64,000 nucleotides of DNA from Lojkania enalia (taxonomy: Eukaryota; Ascomycota; Dothideomycetes; Pleosporales): assembly GCA_010094045.1 (NCBI GenBank), contig ML986667.1:4982-68981 (forward strand). The letters are read 5' to 3'. Shown here one piece after another: positions 1-12,595 of the stretch. The notes below the pieces were generated by a model. It made no database searches, was not told the origin of the DNA, and worked only from the letters and a program-made list of their open reading frames with translations. Within the stretch, counting starts at the first letter, position 1; every line of letters begins with the position of its first letter. Made by a program: the position numbers and the translations under genes.

Positions 1-1154
1 AAGCGTCCCTAATTATCAAAGGGCGGCGACGGGGCCGCTGGGGGGTTCTGCGCGCTCATTTCGCGGCAGGACTGAGAAGAGCAAGGTGCAGCCGGCGCGG
101 ACATGGGCAAATGCAAAATGATGGAGAAAAGCTGATGCAGAACAGGCGGATGTCTGCTGGCTTTCGGATGGCAGATGTCATCAGGCCATTTTGGGGCGCC
201 GGCGCATACGGAGCGCGAGGGCGGGCCTGTACGATTCGCTGGCAGGCGGCTTACCTAGTGTGGTGAGAGCGCGGAGGTGCTCTTTTGGGCGTATAATTAC
301 CGGAGGCAAGCCTCGATGCTGGGAGGCGCTGGCGCTGGTGCTGGCGCTGGTGCTGGTGCTGATGCTGGTGCCGATGCTTTTTGGTCGCCGCGCTACAAGA
401 GCCTCGCACAGCAGACAGACGGGACGGGGTGTGGCAGTTGAAAGGCATGGATTCGAGAAACGACCGGCTGGGACCGCGTGGCACAGGCGCCGTGGGCCGA
501 GCTACTAGGACGAGAGAGCGCACAAGAAGTGCAGCGACAATCTCCTCCGCTTCGGGCACTGGCAAAGAGCTTCTGGAGAGGTCGTGGAATGCGTGGGCGC
601 GCGGTAGGGCCGTGGCTGTGCAGGGACCCTTCGCCGCCGACGACGACGCCCCCCGCTTGCTGTCCCGGCGATGCGGTGGTGGTCTCTGGCAAGGGAGCGT
701 GCAGCCGGCGCCAGGAGCCAGCAGCCCACCAGCAGCAGCAGCAGCGGGCGCTCGCCGGGGCAGAAGGTTAATGTTAGCACGCAGGGAGCAGTACGTACTT
801 GCGGGTACGGTCAGGGTACGGCTAGACCTCTGCCTCTGCCTTCTGCCCACCGCGCCCGCGCCGCCGCCGCTCATCGTGCACTAGCTGCTGCTCTCCATCA
901 CACGCGGCCTCTCAGAACAGACGCGCCATGACCGGCCCCCCGAGCGCTGCCGTTTGATCCAGTCAAGCTCGGTCGCTAGCCTGATAAAAGCGCCTGACCT
1001 CGCTGTGCATATGCTGGCCCTGGCCTGTGGCTTGACGCTGGATGTGGCATAACTCTCGTTTCATACACCACCTTGGAGCCTCTCCATCCTCTAACCTCTA
1101 CACCTCTCTCGATGCTCTTGCTCCCCCAGGACGTCGGCTTCGAGCTTCCCAGCG
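1..1154. other. GC-rich upstream region of the CP2 gene
   Basis: No coding sequence with family resemblance was found. Several overlapping open frames on both strands are arginine/alanine-rich and look like by-products of high GC. A GCTGGT-type hexanucleotide repeat lies at about 327-380 and a short CAG run near 730-745. The segment probably holds the promoter and 5' leader of the downstream CP2 gene; CT-rich sequence at 1060-1130 just before its start would suit a fungal core promoter. Confidence 0.5.
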
Positions 1155-4008
1155 ATGTTTCGAAATCGGTGCGTTTTTCTGCGTGGTCGCCCGCCGCCCG
1201 CCTGCCTCATGCGCCCGCAACGTCGCCCAATATCGCACTGCGCGAGCTCTTGTACATTGGCTAACTGTGCACCAGGACCAATTCGCAAAAGCCTAATGAT
1301 GAGCTGCTGGAGAGCTTCAAGGCCTCGTTTCCGCATCTTGCGCAGACGACGCGCTCGCAGTCCATCAGCCATCCTGCTGGCCCGTCGCTCACCGATGCGC
1401 TGGATGTAGCACACCATGCCCGGTACGTTCGACTGAGTTCTCGCTCTGCACGCTCACTCCCTGCGATGCGCCCGCCAAAGCGCTCCATTCTCTCGCAAAC
1501 GCGCCCGCCTGAGCTTCGAGATGATTTTCAGAGCTTACAGCCTTCACATAGTAAAATGCAAACACTAACCTTCATTCGCATTGCAGGCATTTCGGCGATC
1601 ATGAGGACATCAAGGACCAGGATCCAACACCTAGAGGAAACAATGAGCCATGGAGATTTACTCCATCGCTTCTCGACCCCAACAGCTTTGCATTCACGTC
1701 CTTTGCTAATCAACCTCCTGGATACTACACACCTACTCCCGGGGGCACTAACACCCTGTATCATAACCAGGCTGGCGACTTGCACACTCCCGGCTTTAGT
1801 TTCGGTCTGGGAACTCCACTATCATTACCCACCTCAGAGGCTGGCGTGCATGCTGGTCAAACCGTGCCTAGCGCGCAGTTCCACGGCTTCAATCCCCACG
1901 CTCTTGGAACGCATCACCACTTTACCAACCAAAATCCCTTTGCTCTGCAGGCCCATCATGCGCCAGCCTTCGCACCACATCAATTCACCCATCAGCCGTC
2001 TGCCTTTGAGCATGCGCCGCTTGCTTCTACCCACGAAAGCTCTCCCATGGACAACGCCATCCCCGATGTTGAGATGCAGGAGCAGTCCCCGGTAGTCGCC
2101 TTTGCACCTCAAACCTTCGAGGAGAACCTTCAGCCAACCCTTCCTCAGCAGCCACAGCCTAGTCAAAAGTACGTATTTCCAAATCTCTATCACCAGTCCT
2201 GCTTAATGTACCAACTGATGGCTGCAATATACTTACCTACATCAGCTTCCGATATCACGTTACTCTAAATGCGCCCACAGCTATGATCAAGCATGCGGAC
2301 GAAATTCCAGTAACGTACCTCAACAAAGGTCAAGCCTACTCGATTTCGCTGGTAGATACGGCTCCGGTCCAATCATCTCCCGGTCCCGTCAAGTATCGGA
2401 CTTATGTCCGCATTTCCTTCGAAGACGAGCAACAGCGACAACGCCCTGCGGCTTGCTGGCAACTGTGGAAGGAAGGCCGTGGAACGAACGAAGCGCATCA
2501 AAGAGGCGGTCGCCTTCAAGCTGTCGAGTTCGTTGATCCGAGTCAGGCAGGCGGTGGCGAACTGCAAGGTCGACCAAGGGTAGAGCTGGAGACAGCGTCG
2601 TTCGATGGTTTTGCGGTGACCTGGATTCCCGTTCATAACACCGCGCCAGAATGCTCCATCGCTGTTCGCTTCAATTTCCTCTCCACGGACTTTAGCCATT
2701 CCAAGGGCGTCAAAGGCATACCCGTCCGGTTATGCGCCAAGACGGAGCAGGTCACCAGCATACCTGGATCGCCGCCAGATGAATCGAAGGCGGAACTGTG
2801 CTATTGTAAAGTCAAACTCTTCCGCGACCATGGCGCAGAAAGGAAACTTTCAAACGATGTTGCGCATATCAAAAAAACAATTGATAAGCTGAAACAGCAG
2901 ATTGCGCAAGTTGAATCAGGCATGAAGGATTTCGGGAAGCGAAAGCGTAGTGGATCGATATCAAAGGCTACACCCAGCTCGAGGCCTGGAAAAGTTCCTA
3001 AGCACAAAAGAACATGGTCGATGTCATCTGCGAGCTCAACCTCCGGAGCGCGGCCCCAAGCTGAAGAGGACTTGCATCTCAAATTGGCAACGTTGCAAGA
3101 CATGTTTAGCTCGACCCGGCCTACGAGCGTCCTCTATCTGAAGGGGGATGAGCATGATGACCCAGATCTACATCCAGTACACTTGACTGGAACACCTCAA
3201 GAACTTTCAAAAATTGACACAAACGTGGACACAGCAATGTGGGAGGGACACAGCTCGAATACCGGGCCATCTTCCATTGTATCTCCCACGCCAAGTTCGC
3301 AGTCACTACATTCCGGAGGAGACCGCCGCGGCTCTACATTCCAACAGCCAGCTCCATTCCAGCCGCCATCGCGGATATCGTCAAATGAATGGCGAAGCTT
3401 GCCTCAGACAGCAACAGGCGATCTCAAACCTCTAGCTACTATTCCCGCTGGCTCAGATGTTCCAACAAAGGTTCAGCGACCGTACTCTGACGATCATACC
3501 CTTTCTGGGTGGATCGAAGCTTTAGGCGTCGATCAGACCTATCAACCACCGCCCGAACCCATGCTAAAACCAGGTATGTTCGCCTCAATCCTTCGCATTA
3601 TGTCATATGCTAATTTTAACAATTAATGTAGTCGCGTGTTTTTTCGTGCAGCCCAGGATCGCGGGTAAGCAACCCGAAGACAATTATTTTAGAGCTGTAT
3701 ACCTCATGGAACGCACCGTAAAAGCGCTAGTCACCGGTATTGCGATGAAGATCAATATTGAACCGACGAAAGTGGCTCGGACATTGCGTATCAATCAAAA
3801 GGGGCTCCAGATACTTATGGACAACAAAGCAGTCCAAGAAATCCCCGAACAACAAGATATGACGGCTGAATTCCACGAAATCACACCTCTGCAACAGCCC
3901 ATGAAGCGAGAATGGGACGCAGGCCCCACAGATATACAGGTGGATGGCGACATTGGCATAATCGAGAACGTGAACTCTACCGGCTATGAGCTCCGACTTC
4001 TCTTCTAA
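1155..4008 (+). CDS. CP2/grainyhead-family transcription factor
   Basis: Probable sequence-specific nuclear transcription factor of the CP2 (grainyhead/LSF) family. Five exons join in frame: 1155-1168, 1276-1422, 1587-2168, 2246-3573 and 3632-4008. The first exon has only 14 bases. The N-terminal third is low-complexity, rich in His, Gln and Pro. The CP2 DNA-binding domain begins at the fourth exon, where FRYHVTLNAPT leads into VTYLNKGQAYSI, a hallmark of the family. A Lys/Ser-rich linker follows, and the last exon carries the conserved C-terminal part (VACFFVQ, then YLMERTVKAL and a KGLQILMDN stretch). The acceptor at 2245 was preferred to a later one at 2280 because only it keeps the frame and restores FRYHV. 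In fungi, members such as Neurospora GRHL affect conidial separation and cell wall remodelling; that role is inferred from family knowledge only. Confidence 0.9.
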
Positions 4009-4683
4009 GATGTGGCCATTTCCGGCACGACATTCTCCTCTGTCGATCTTCTCTGAAAAAACAATCTATAATTGAGGAATGACCAAACTAATGACACTGT
4101 ACTATTCGTACATTTGAAGCACTAGCTTCCGGCTGCTTCTTTTTTTCCGGGAATAAACTATATCGTGGAATTATCTATTCATACTACCCCCGGCGTTGGA
4201 CAACCCTTCCGATTCGAAGATACCACAACTCCTCGCGAGTCGTTTTTCATTATCACTATTTTCATTTCCTTTGTCAAACTTCTTCGCGATACCCATTACC
4301 ATTCATAGCCTTGGACTCTTAGTTAAGGTTGGAGGCGAGACGTACAAATGGAAATTGTTGATATTATATTATGTTTACGTATACACGAGGGCAGGGGGAA
4401 GGCGGCGGTAATATGTTTGGACGGATTAGGGGTTTTTTTTTTTTTTTTGAAAGGAATTGAAATATAGTTTTTGGATGTGGATTAGTGCGAGCAAGAAATG
4501 ATTGATTGAGTGCCCTTTTGGCGAAGACAGACGTGGGTCTTGATGAAATGGTACTACTGCATGAATCTGCCCTAGCTAGCTCTATTGCCTAATTGATATG
4601 ATCCACTATACTTTTTTTTCTTCGCAAGTTGCAGCTTTTCTGAATGCGAAGGCTGTACTCGCATCTACACACGTATATCCTTT

Positions 4684-4709
4684 CCTGTCCTGTCCTGTCC
4701 TGTCCTGTC
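4684..4709. repeat. TCCTG pentanucleotide microsatellite
   Basis: About five uninterrupted copies of the pentamer TCCTG lie in gene-free sequence. Confidence 0.85.
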
Positions 4710-5260
4710 TAGTGAAGATGGATGCGGCCTCGGAGAAATCAACGTAAAGGAAATGCTCAATACAATGCCCCTGCGCTAGTTTACTGGGGTACTGCATGCG
4801 TGTCAGGCATTATCCTAGTACGAGGTTTTTTTTGGGGGGCTCGATGGTGCAATGGGGTGTGTACGCGTTGCATACAAATGTATAGATATAGAGTAAGTAA
4901 CTATGTGTACTATGTATTATGTAGATTGGAGATTGGGGTTGGAAAATGCAGCATTCTCCCAACGGCGATGCTGACGGGTTTTGATTTCAGAATGTCCATG
5001 AATGCATTGCGGCAGCAATAACGGGTTTACGCGGAAAGGAAAGTAGAGAAGCGGGGGACGTTAGTATTGGGATAGCGTTGTTGAGTTTGTTGGGTGCTTG
5101 ATTAGGGAATGGGGCTCGTCGGCATTGCACATACGTAAATCGTTTGGTGAATTGTGTTGCTGCTGCTGTACCATTGAGAGTACTGTGTAAGTACACAGGC
5201 GGATTGCTATCCTAATTCCATCCTCGGTGACTCCTAGTTTCTACATACATACGTATCTAT

Positions 5261-5299
5261 CCAATCCAATCCAATCCAATCCAATCCAATCCAATCCAA
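5261..5299. repeat. CCAAT pentanucleotide microsatellite
   Basis: Almost eight perfect tandem copies of CCAAT. Each unit is also the core of a CCAAT-box, the site bound by the fungal Hap/CBF complex, but the setting (gene-free DNA) favours a simple repeat without promoter function. Confidence 0.85.
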
Positions 5300-5750
5300 A
5301 CAAACCTAGAACCAATCGTCGTCTACGGCCCCCGTTTCACCCCAGCGCGGGACGTTGACGACGGATGGGTGGCAGTGAAGCGAGGCAGTTTGTGGCTTGA
5401 ACAGGCCGGCCTATCAGATGGGCTGATTAGTACATATGACTGCGAGGCTGAGGCATTAGGGAGGTGGTAGAGCATCGCTAGGGATTCATAGCTACATAGA
5501 CGTTGTTAGAGTCTAGGCTAGTGGGCCCATTTCGCAAGGAAGCTATCTAGGTACATACTCTCCTGGGTGCCCCATAACTGGACTGTTGCGACCGGGATTT
5601 ATGTGGTAGGTAATGGGAGACGCCTCCCTTCCTAAGGAATCGACACCGGTCTACCTTTTTTTTTTTTTTTTTCTCTTTCTCTTGTTGTTTGTGCTGTTTG
5701 CCGGTCACTCGTTATAGGAGCAGTCGATGATAACGTTTGGTTTACGATTA

Positions 5751-5999
5751 CGAAGATCCTTTCCCCGGCTCTTCACTATACCGGTTTCTAATACTTCCTT
5801 CGCGGACTCCGAGTGAGGGTCGGGTACGATAGCCGGACACGATAGATAGTCCTCACATTAATGTTTCCTTTTGTGCCCTTGCAGACAAGACCCATGTCCA
5901 TCCGCGAAGATCTTTTCCCCAGCTCCTCTCTATACCGATATCCAATACTCCGCTCGCAGACCCCGAGTATCGATCGGGTACGATAGCCGGAACGCGATC
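5751..5999. repeat. Diverged tandem direct duplication, about 95 bp units
   Basis: A unit at 5751-5845 is repeated at 5904-5999 with a period of about 153 bases. Shared blocks include CGAAGATC, TTTCCCC, CTATACCG and CGGGTACGATAGCCGGA. Differences are mostly transitions scattered over both copies, so the copies are old or have been mutated. Function unknown. Confidence 0.75.
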
Positions 6000-8204
6000 A
6001 GCATGTAAATATAGATAGACGACATTGTCTAACCATCTGTCAATCAATTTTTTTACCCATGCTTAGCGCGCCGTGGTTCCTGGTGCTGGGTCTTGGGTTA
6101 GGAACGGCCGGATGCTGTTGTGTACGTGTGTGATCTGCAGTGATCGACGGCTGGGCAGCTGTGATAGGTAAACGGCGCGTTGCCACAGTTTGCCGCAGCT
6201 GTGGCGGGTGCATAGCAATTAGAAGATTTTGCCACTGAGTGTTGTCCTCGTGAGGGGCCGTTTGTGGGCAGTGGAGCCGGCCGAATCTACTTACTACATA
6301 CTCGTGCCGAGTGCAGTTGGTGGGCAGGGTTGGAGATGGGCTCAGCTCGACTGCACGGGAAGTAGTTAGTGTAGTACGTGGTCGGATTTGCCACTGGTGT
6401 AAGCGTCTGTAGATGCGGTGTGAAGCTCGCTGAGACTTGCATAGCGCGAAGAACTGAATCGTTGCGCTGAGCCAGTGTACGTATGTATATTTACATGCTT
6501 GGGTGTCTATGTATCGCATACTTCCCATTCGGGACTAGATCCGAATCTGCCACACCCGGCAATAGTAGACGGCACGGCCAATGTGGGGATAAGGTTCACT
6601 CTAGCTCAGTGCTCGCATAGGGAAAGGCTACATATGTTTAGTCCTAGATAGTCGCCTGGTCTGCACGGCCACAGCTGCTTCTGGGCTTTTAGCCGACTTG
6701 CGCACCTGCGTCGGTAGTGCGGTCCTGTGCGGGTGAGGAAGGCCACCCTGGCCCCGTCTTTACATGCACGGAAGAGCATGGCTACTTGTTGTTCGCTGGG
6801 TGTGTTTCCGGGCTGACATGCAGCCATGTATTGCTGGCCGGAGGCATGTACCGATCCTGGTGCATATCATGGAACGAAGTTGTCATCCTGACGAGGGATA
6901 ACGCTGGTAGTCGTGAACAAGAGTCTCTGCCGGGCGCTTCGTAATGCGTATGCATGCGCAAAGGCGCGGAGCTGGGTACAATACGGAGTACTGAACACAT
7001 CCCATATACGGGCGCCCCACGAACCAAACCCCGTTGCAAGCAAGAGTGTATAGCCTTTGGCATGGAGCTGGTTAGACGAGGTGCAGATGTATGCATCCAT
7101 GCACCCATGCGAGTGATAAGACAGTCAGCTGACCGTCTCCAAGGAACTCCAGAGGCATGTATGCTGGATGAAGCATACAGCGTATCCCTCAGTACCCGGC
7201 CAACATGGCATGACGTCAGGCAAACCCCCACATCAACACAATAGGCATTCTGCAGGACGAATGAATCTATCCAATGGCACCATTTGCCGCATGCACACAG
7301 ACAGCTTGTCCAGCTCTGCATTTTCCTTTTTTATTTTTCTTTCTCCTTTTTTGCCTAATGTTGGGTTTGCGAGGTGGCGAATGGGCGTGTCAGAAGTATG
7401 GATGTGTGATGGAATACTACCGGTTGGGCGAGAATGGGGTTCGCATAGAAGGCATGCAGAGGAGCCACGTTGCTGTATCTTGTCATCCTGGATCCTGGGA
7501 GTGCTGATCTCTGTGATGAGGCCCGACTGGGACATGTCTCATGTCGGCAAGGTGTTCCTTGCTCGTGATGGAAGGGCATGAAAGGAAGCGGAATATCTCG
7601 TTCTGATGGGGTTGGGGGAGATGCTGGATGGGGAAGGTCGGGTAGTTTTGCGGTTGGAGGGAACTGTGGCTTGGTGGGTCAATGCGTTTTGGCGCTGTAA
7701 CCGATGTGGTGCATTTCTCCACACCGAGTACTTTATCAGCGAGGGTTGGGGTGAGTTGGTGGGTGGGGAGTGGTGCTAGATAGCCGGCTTATGTTCCGAG
7801 TCCATATGTGCTATGCGGAAGTGAGATTGGGATTCCGTGAGGCTTATCAATTATGCCTACCATTTTTTGTCATATAGGATTTCCTGTGAAGTCGACATGC
7901 TAGAGCAGAAGAGGAGTCCGGCGCCGGGTACTGTGATAAGGCAAGGTTTGTTTCTGTTTCCAAACTTGAAGTGCTTGCAAAAGGGATTGCCGTTGCTGGA
8001 GAAGGACTTGTCTGGCAATGATGCTCTCGAGGATAACTATTGGTTTTGAGGTGCACCATCATGGAATGTCACCAAATATGTCATCAAGTGTTAAAATAGG
8101 ACCGATATATGTAACTAGATCAATGGTACCTAGAATGAAGATAACAGCAATATGGCTTTCAAGACGAGAGTTGCTACCATGGCTTTGGTACCAGCTAGCA
8201 AAAA

Positions 8205-9313
8205 TCAGTCATCTAGCTCCCTCCCGAAATCGATCAAACGGATCTTCCAAGCATCTTTGGGGTGAAATTGCGCGATCTTCGATCTCACCAAGAACCTCGC
8301 AGCCGCAGAATCTCTCCCAAGCTCATAATAAGCCTTGCCGCCCCCCGGTCCCATCAGCGTAGTAAACAGATGCTGGATCAACTCTGACATCTCGCTATCA
8401 GCAGCTTCAGCCTCAGTCATTGGCTCCTCGTCCTCAGGCATGGCCTGGAGGCCCCAGATCTGATCGATCGTTCGCTGTCTTCGAGTATCGGATGGCATCT
8501 TCTTCAATGACTTGGCCTTTCCATTCTTCGTGAAGCCCGCTGCAAGGGTCTCGTTCCCCGCATCTAAAATGTCGCCTACGACCGGACCGCCGAGGTCTTC
8601 AGCGGCCAGCATGGCAGATAAATGTTTTTCAAGGAAGTCGTGCAGTGCTTTTGTTAGCCGGGTACATTCTTCTTCATAGGCTTGCGTTTGCGCCTGCTTT
8701 GTTGCAATCAAGTCTTTGGCTAGCTGGGCAGACGTTTTTTGCGATCGGTCGACTTGGCGTGTGCGTAGTCGCTCGATGCGGGCTTCCATGGCTTCGGTGA
8801 TAAGATGAGCATCTTGTAGGTTGGCTTCTTCGCGTCGAAGCTTGCCTTCTGTGTTCGTGATTTGCGCCTCAGTGCTGGAAATGGCTTCTTTAGTCCCGAC
8901 AATGGTTTCTTGTAGCGTCCGTGCCGCTAAAAGCGCTGGGAGAGCTGAATCTTTGCCCGGGAGAAATGGCGGGACGTGGGCGAGTGTCTTGTACGCGTCT
9001 TTGACGGCTCGTAGTTGCTTCAGCTTCTCGCGTGGATCGTTCGAGGCATAGGCAGCTTTTTCCACGTCAACTTTGGATCGTGCGCGGAGCTGGAATGGAT
9101 AAGTATGTATGATTACTGGCTTGTCTGGGGGTTTCACACCTTCTCAAGAGCGGCCTGTTGTTCTTGGACACGTGCCTGCAGTTCCTGTACTGTCTGCTCA
9201 AGACGTACCTCTGTGCTAGACGCGTCGAAGTCCATCTGCTCGTCTTGTAGGTCTCGTGCCTCTGCGATATACTGGCGTATATTGGATAGTACTTCGTCCT
9301 GTGTTTGCGCCAT
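8205..9313 (-). CDS. Coiled-coil protein, possibly CENP-K/Sim4-like kinetochore subunit
   Basis: Two exons, 9313-9140 and 9089-8205, separated by a 50-base GT..AG intron; product 352 residues. The start MAQTQDEV was chosen because the longer single-exon reading begins inside the intron. Roughly residues 1-220 are acidic and Glu/Gln-rich with heptad character, implying coiled coil; the C-terminal third is more globular and ends with an aromatic/Arg-rich segment (RFLVRSKIAQFHP). This layout and length recall the CENP-K/Sim4 subunit of the inner kinetochore (CCAN), but the assignment rests on overall resemblance, so function is tentative. The gene lies head-to-head with the KH protein gene, about 0.9 kb away. 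Confidence 0.72.
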
Positions 9314-10197
9314 TATGTAGATCTAGGTAGAGTTCTTCAAGAGTGACCAAGAATGACCGAGTAGGAAGGCACAATTTTGCACGGGAGACTCCCTTTACTC
9401 GTCAGCTTTTTACGGTATATCAACGTGACCGATTGATGGTTCTCATTACTGTTGATCTGTGATTGCTACACAGATCTGGCGCTGCGCGATCACGCGCAGG
9501 GGGGACAAATCATGTGATTTGCTAGTGTGCCAAGATGGCGCTAGGCATAAACCTCCACATTCCTCCTCCCGCGCCTTCTTCCTCGATACAACAATCGCAC
9601 AAGAGCTTCACCCTTCCTCTTGCACGACAACAACAACCTGCTCTCCGCAACTGCGTGCTGAGCTATCTGCTCTTCATTCCCCCTTCCGACAGCGTCTCCT
9701 CAGTGGAGGTGTTCTTGCTCGGGGCTGCGCTCTCGGTCCGAGACCCAGCTTCTTGCCCACAAGGTTTGACAGCGAGCTTTCTTTGCGTTGGGCCAATTCT
9801 CATCTCCTCGATCATCGCTCCACAACTCCATAAAAGGTTTGTTGCCTCTCATCCTTCCAAAGGCTCTCGCTTGCCACGAGAGCCGTCCTCCGACGCCTGC
9901 CACCTTACCTACACGCTCTCCACAGCACAGCAATCCTCACCGCTCCTCACGACGCCTGCCTTCACTCCAAACGCACGCACGCACGCGCACACCCTTCAAC
10001 CACTCAACTTCAACCCGCAATCCTATCCAATCGTCAGCACCAGCACCAGCACGTTTTCCTAACAGCCCCCCTGCTGTACATAACGTGGGAAGAATCGATA
10101 CAATTCAATCAAGATACGCTTCGTTCAAGCAAACTCCTGCGACAGTGAAAATATCGTCTAAACATAGCTGTTGCTACACTCATCGAATTAGGAAATC
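9314..10197. promoter_or_regulatory. Shared upstream region of coiled-coil and KH genes
   Basis: This 884-base gap separates two divergent starts. The part nearer the KH gene is C- and CT-rich with CACG-type runs (9970-9995), typical of long fungal 5' leaders. Open frames here have no family resemblance and include several ATGs, so upstream ORFs in the KH gene leader are possible but unproven. Confidence 0.5.
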
Positions 10198-11792
10198 ATG
10201 TCTGCATCACCAACCCATGCGACTTCTTCCACCAAGCGGCCTCTCGAGGAGCCCTCCTCGCCGGCTGGAGCCACCGAACAGCCTGATGCCAAACGCCCAG
10301 CTCTTGACAAGGTGGTCAACGAAGAGCCACAAAATGCAGAAGAAATCACTACCGCTGAACCTGTGAAGGCGAAGAGCATCGCTGCCGACGATGTCAAAAC
10401 CGAGGACACCAAGACCGAGGACACGAAGCCGGAGGTCAGCGCAACAGCTCTGCCGCCTGCTGTTGTTAACGGCGCTGATCATAGCCAGGTTGATACGGTC
10501 CTTCCCGATGCTCCCGGCCCGTCTGATCTCCAGCCTATCCAGTCAACGTCCGGTGCCAATGGACGTCCAATGCCCTCGCCCCAACACCAAGATGAGAGTA
10601 CCTGGCTCCACCTGCGTGCTGTCATTAGCACGAGTGAGGCCGCCACGATCATCGGAAAACAAGGCGAGAACGTGTCCCAGATTCGCAAGAATTCTGGCGC
10701 TAGGTGCACCGTTTCTGATTACTCTCGTGGTGCTGTCGAGCGGATCCTGACTGTTAGTGGGCAAGTCGACGCCGTCTCCAAGGTTAGTGGATTTGTTTTC
10801 CCCATTCTACCATAGATCCGACGCTAACGTGTGTAGGCCTTTGGGCTCATCGTTCGTACTCTCAACCAAGAGGATCTTGAGGAGGCCTCCACTTCAACCT
10901 CGAAGACTTACCCGATGCGCCTTCTGATCCCACACATTCTCATTGGCTCAATCATCGGCAAGGGGGGTGTTCGTATCAAGGAGATCCAAGAAGCCTCGAA
11001 CGCCAAATTGAACGCATCGGACAACGTACTTCCCAACTCTGGCGAACGTTCTCTTGTTGTCCTCGGTGTAGCTGATGCTGTCCACATCGCTGTCTACTAC
11101 GTCGCCCAAACTCTAGTAGAGCAATTGACGGAGCGATTCGGCGGACCAGCTGCCTCTCAGTATGCTACTCGAAGTGGTGTCGCCGCCAATGTCGTACCGG
11201 GTGGTATGTCTGTGCAGCCGTACGTCCCTCAGCCTGGCGGAGGCCAGTATGGCCATCCGGATACGTACCGTCGCGCTCCACTTCAGCGCACACCTGTCCA
11301 TGGATATGGAGGTGGTTACGCTCATGCGCAGCCACCTCAGCAGCAGCCGCACATGCAGGCTGCCATGGGATATGGTGCCGGTTCTCCCGCTCGAGGCCAT
11401 TACGGCCAGGTCCCACAGGTGCACCCAAATGCTTATGGTGGTCATCATCCGACTGCCGCTCCAGTGTCACATGGCGGTCCCTCTACTGGCCCCATTGCAG
11501 TACCCGGACAACCATTAACCCAACAGATTTACATTCCCAATGACATGGTTGGAGCGATTATTGGAAAGGGCGGTGCGAAGATTAATGAGATTCGGCAGCT
11601 CAGCGGAAGCGTGATCAAGATCAACGAGCCCACTGACAATAGCAACGAGCGACTCGTTACCATTACCGGAACACCAGAGTGCAACCAGATGGCGTTGTAC
11701 ATGCTCTATTCCCGCCTCGGTTAGTATTACTTATGCGTCCCTCTTCCCTGTCTTTTGACCCGTGAGCAGAATCCGAGAAACACCGCATTTGA
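10198..11792 (+). CDS. Triple KH-domain RNA-binding protein (PBP2/HEK2/Rnc1-like)
   Basis: Poly(C)-binding-type protein of 496 residues in three exons: 10198-10782, 10837-11719 and 11770-11792. The short last exon gives the C-terminus ESEKHRI. An N-terminal acidic, disordered region of about 130 residues precedes KH1 (GXXG loop IIGKQGEN near residue 151), KH2 (IIGKGGVR near 235) and KH3 (IIGKGGAK near 437). A Gly/His/Gln/Pro-rich spacer separates KH2 from KH3. Yeast Hek2/Pbp2 and fission yeast Rnc1 share this arrangement and bind mRNAs to control localisation, stability or telomere length; the cellular role here is inferred from that. The second intron (11720-11769) would cause early termination if retained. 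Confidence 0.92.
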
Positions 11793-12595
11793 AGAACTTT
11801 GCTAACGCTTACTGCTTGGGCTTTCTGTTCGCCCTCGCAACGGCGGTGCCTGGGAATTATGTAAGCTCGACTTCAAAAAATATTAGGCGTAGAGATGATA
11901 GCACCCTGGACTGAGCAGAATTTGTATTCTATAATGTTCATACTTTCTATGACTTGTTTATTTTCGACAATTATAGGCATGCGCAACAGGCTTAAGGCGG
12001 ATTGGACTGGGTTCGGCATTTAGAAGCGTGAAGCTTTCTTCGGTGCGAGATGGTACTTGCATTCGAGTAGTAGCAAGCTACTCCTAGTCAACCCTCGGCT
12101 TAGGACGCAGGATACTCGGGTGGGTCTACTTTCTCGGATAATTTGCAACGGGTCTCAAACAATCTTCTCAATTTTCATATGACAGACTTTCCATTTCGTG
12201 CTTGTTGCTTGCCGCGGTTCGTCTGATAGTCTGCGTTGGTGGGAATAACCGCTTCCGGGATGTGTTTGCCTGTGCGAATAAAGAAAAATCGAGGGAAATA
12301 CGCACGCGTCCACCACGCAGCGGCATATTTTGATGGTGAAAGAAACGGTTTGGGGTTGGCTATAGATGGACCCAGGCCTTCCGCGAACGGACGAGTTTAT
12401 CTGGATGCTGAAATGGGTTGAGGGTTCCTGCTTTAGCATCACCCCTAATTTTGGACTCGTTAAGATTGCTCTCGTGTGCTCTATCTACTATTGTCCCTCT
12501 CTTTTCGTTTAGGTTGCCAGTTGCTGAAGAAGTGTTAAAAATTCTGCGGCTGGACGACTACCTCGTAGAAGAGAGTTGTGACGGGAGCTGGTGAT
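11793..12595. other. Intergenic region between KH and BTB genes
   Basis: About 0.8 kb containing the 3' flank of the KH gene and the promoter of the BTB gene. No coding segment is supported; short frames on both strands lack family resemblance. Confidence 0.5.

Larger units (their letters stand above)
4009..8204. other. Intergenic region, about 4.2 kb, no supported gene
   Basis: Small open frames occur on both strands but none shows a recognisable domain or a plausible exon chain. It contains a T tract near 4432-4448, TCCTG repeats (4684-4709), CCAAT repeats (5261-5299), another T tract near 5656-5675, and a diverged tandem duplication (5751-5845 against 5904-5999). The first few hundred bases are the 3' flank of the CP2 gene. 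No tRNA or snRNA gene was recognised. Confidence 0.55.

Noticed and set aside
251..931. Several overlapping open frames on both strands
   Set aside because: High GC keeps all frames open; Arg/Ala/Pro composition and no domains.
9535..10366. 175- and 192-codon overlapping frames upstream of the KH gene
   Set aside because: Ser/Thr/Pro/His-rich with no domain, overlapping in two frames; best explained as C-rich 5' leader and, in part, shadow of the KH exon.
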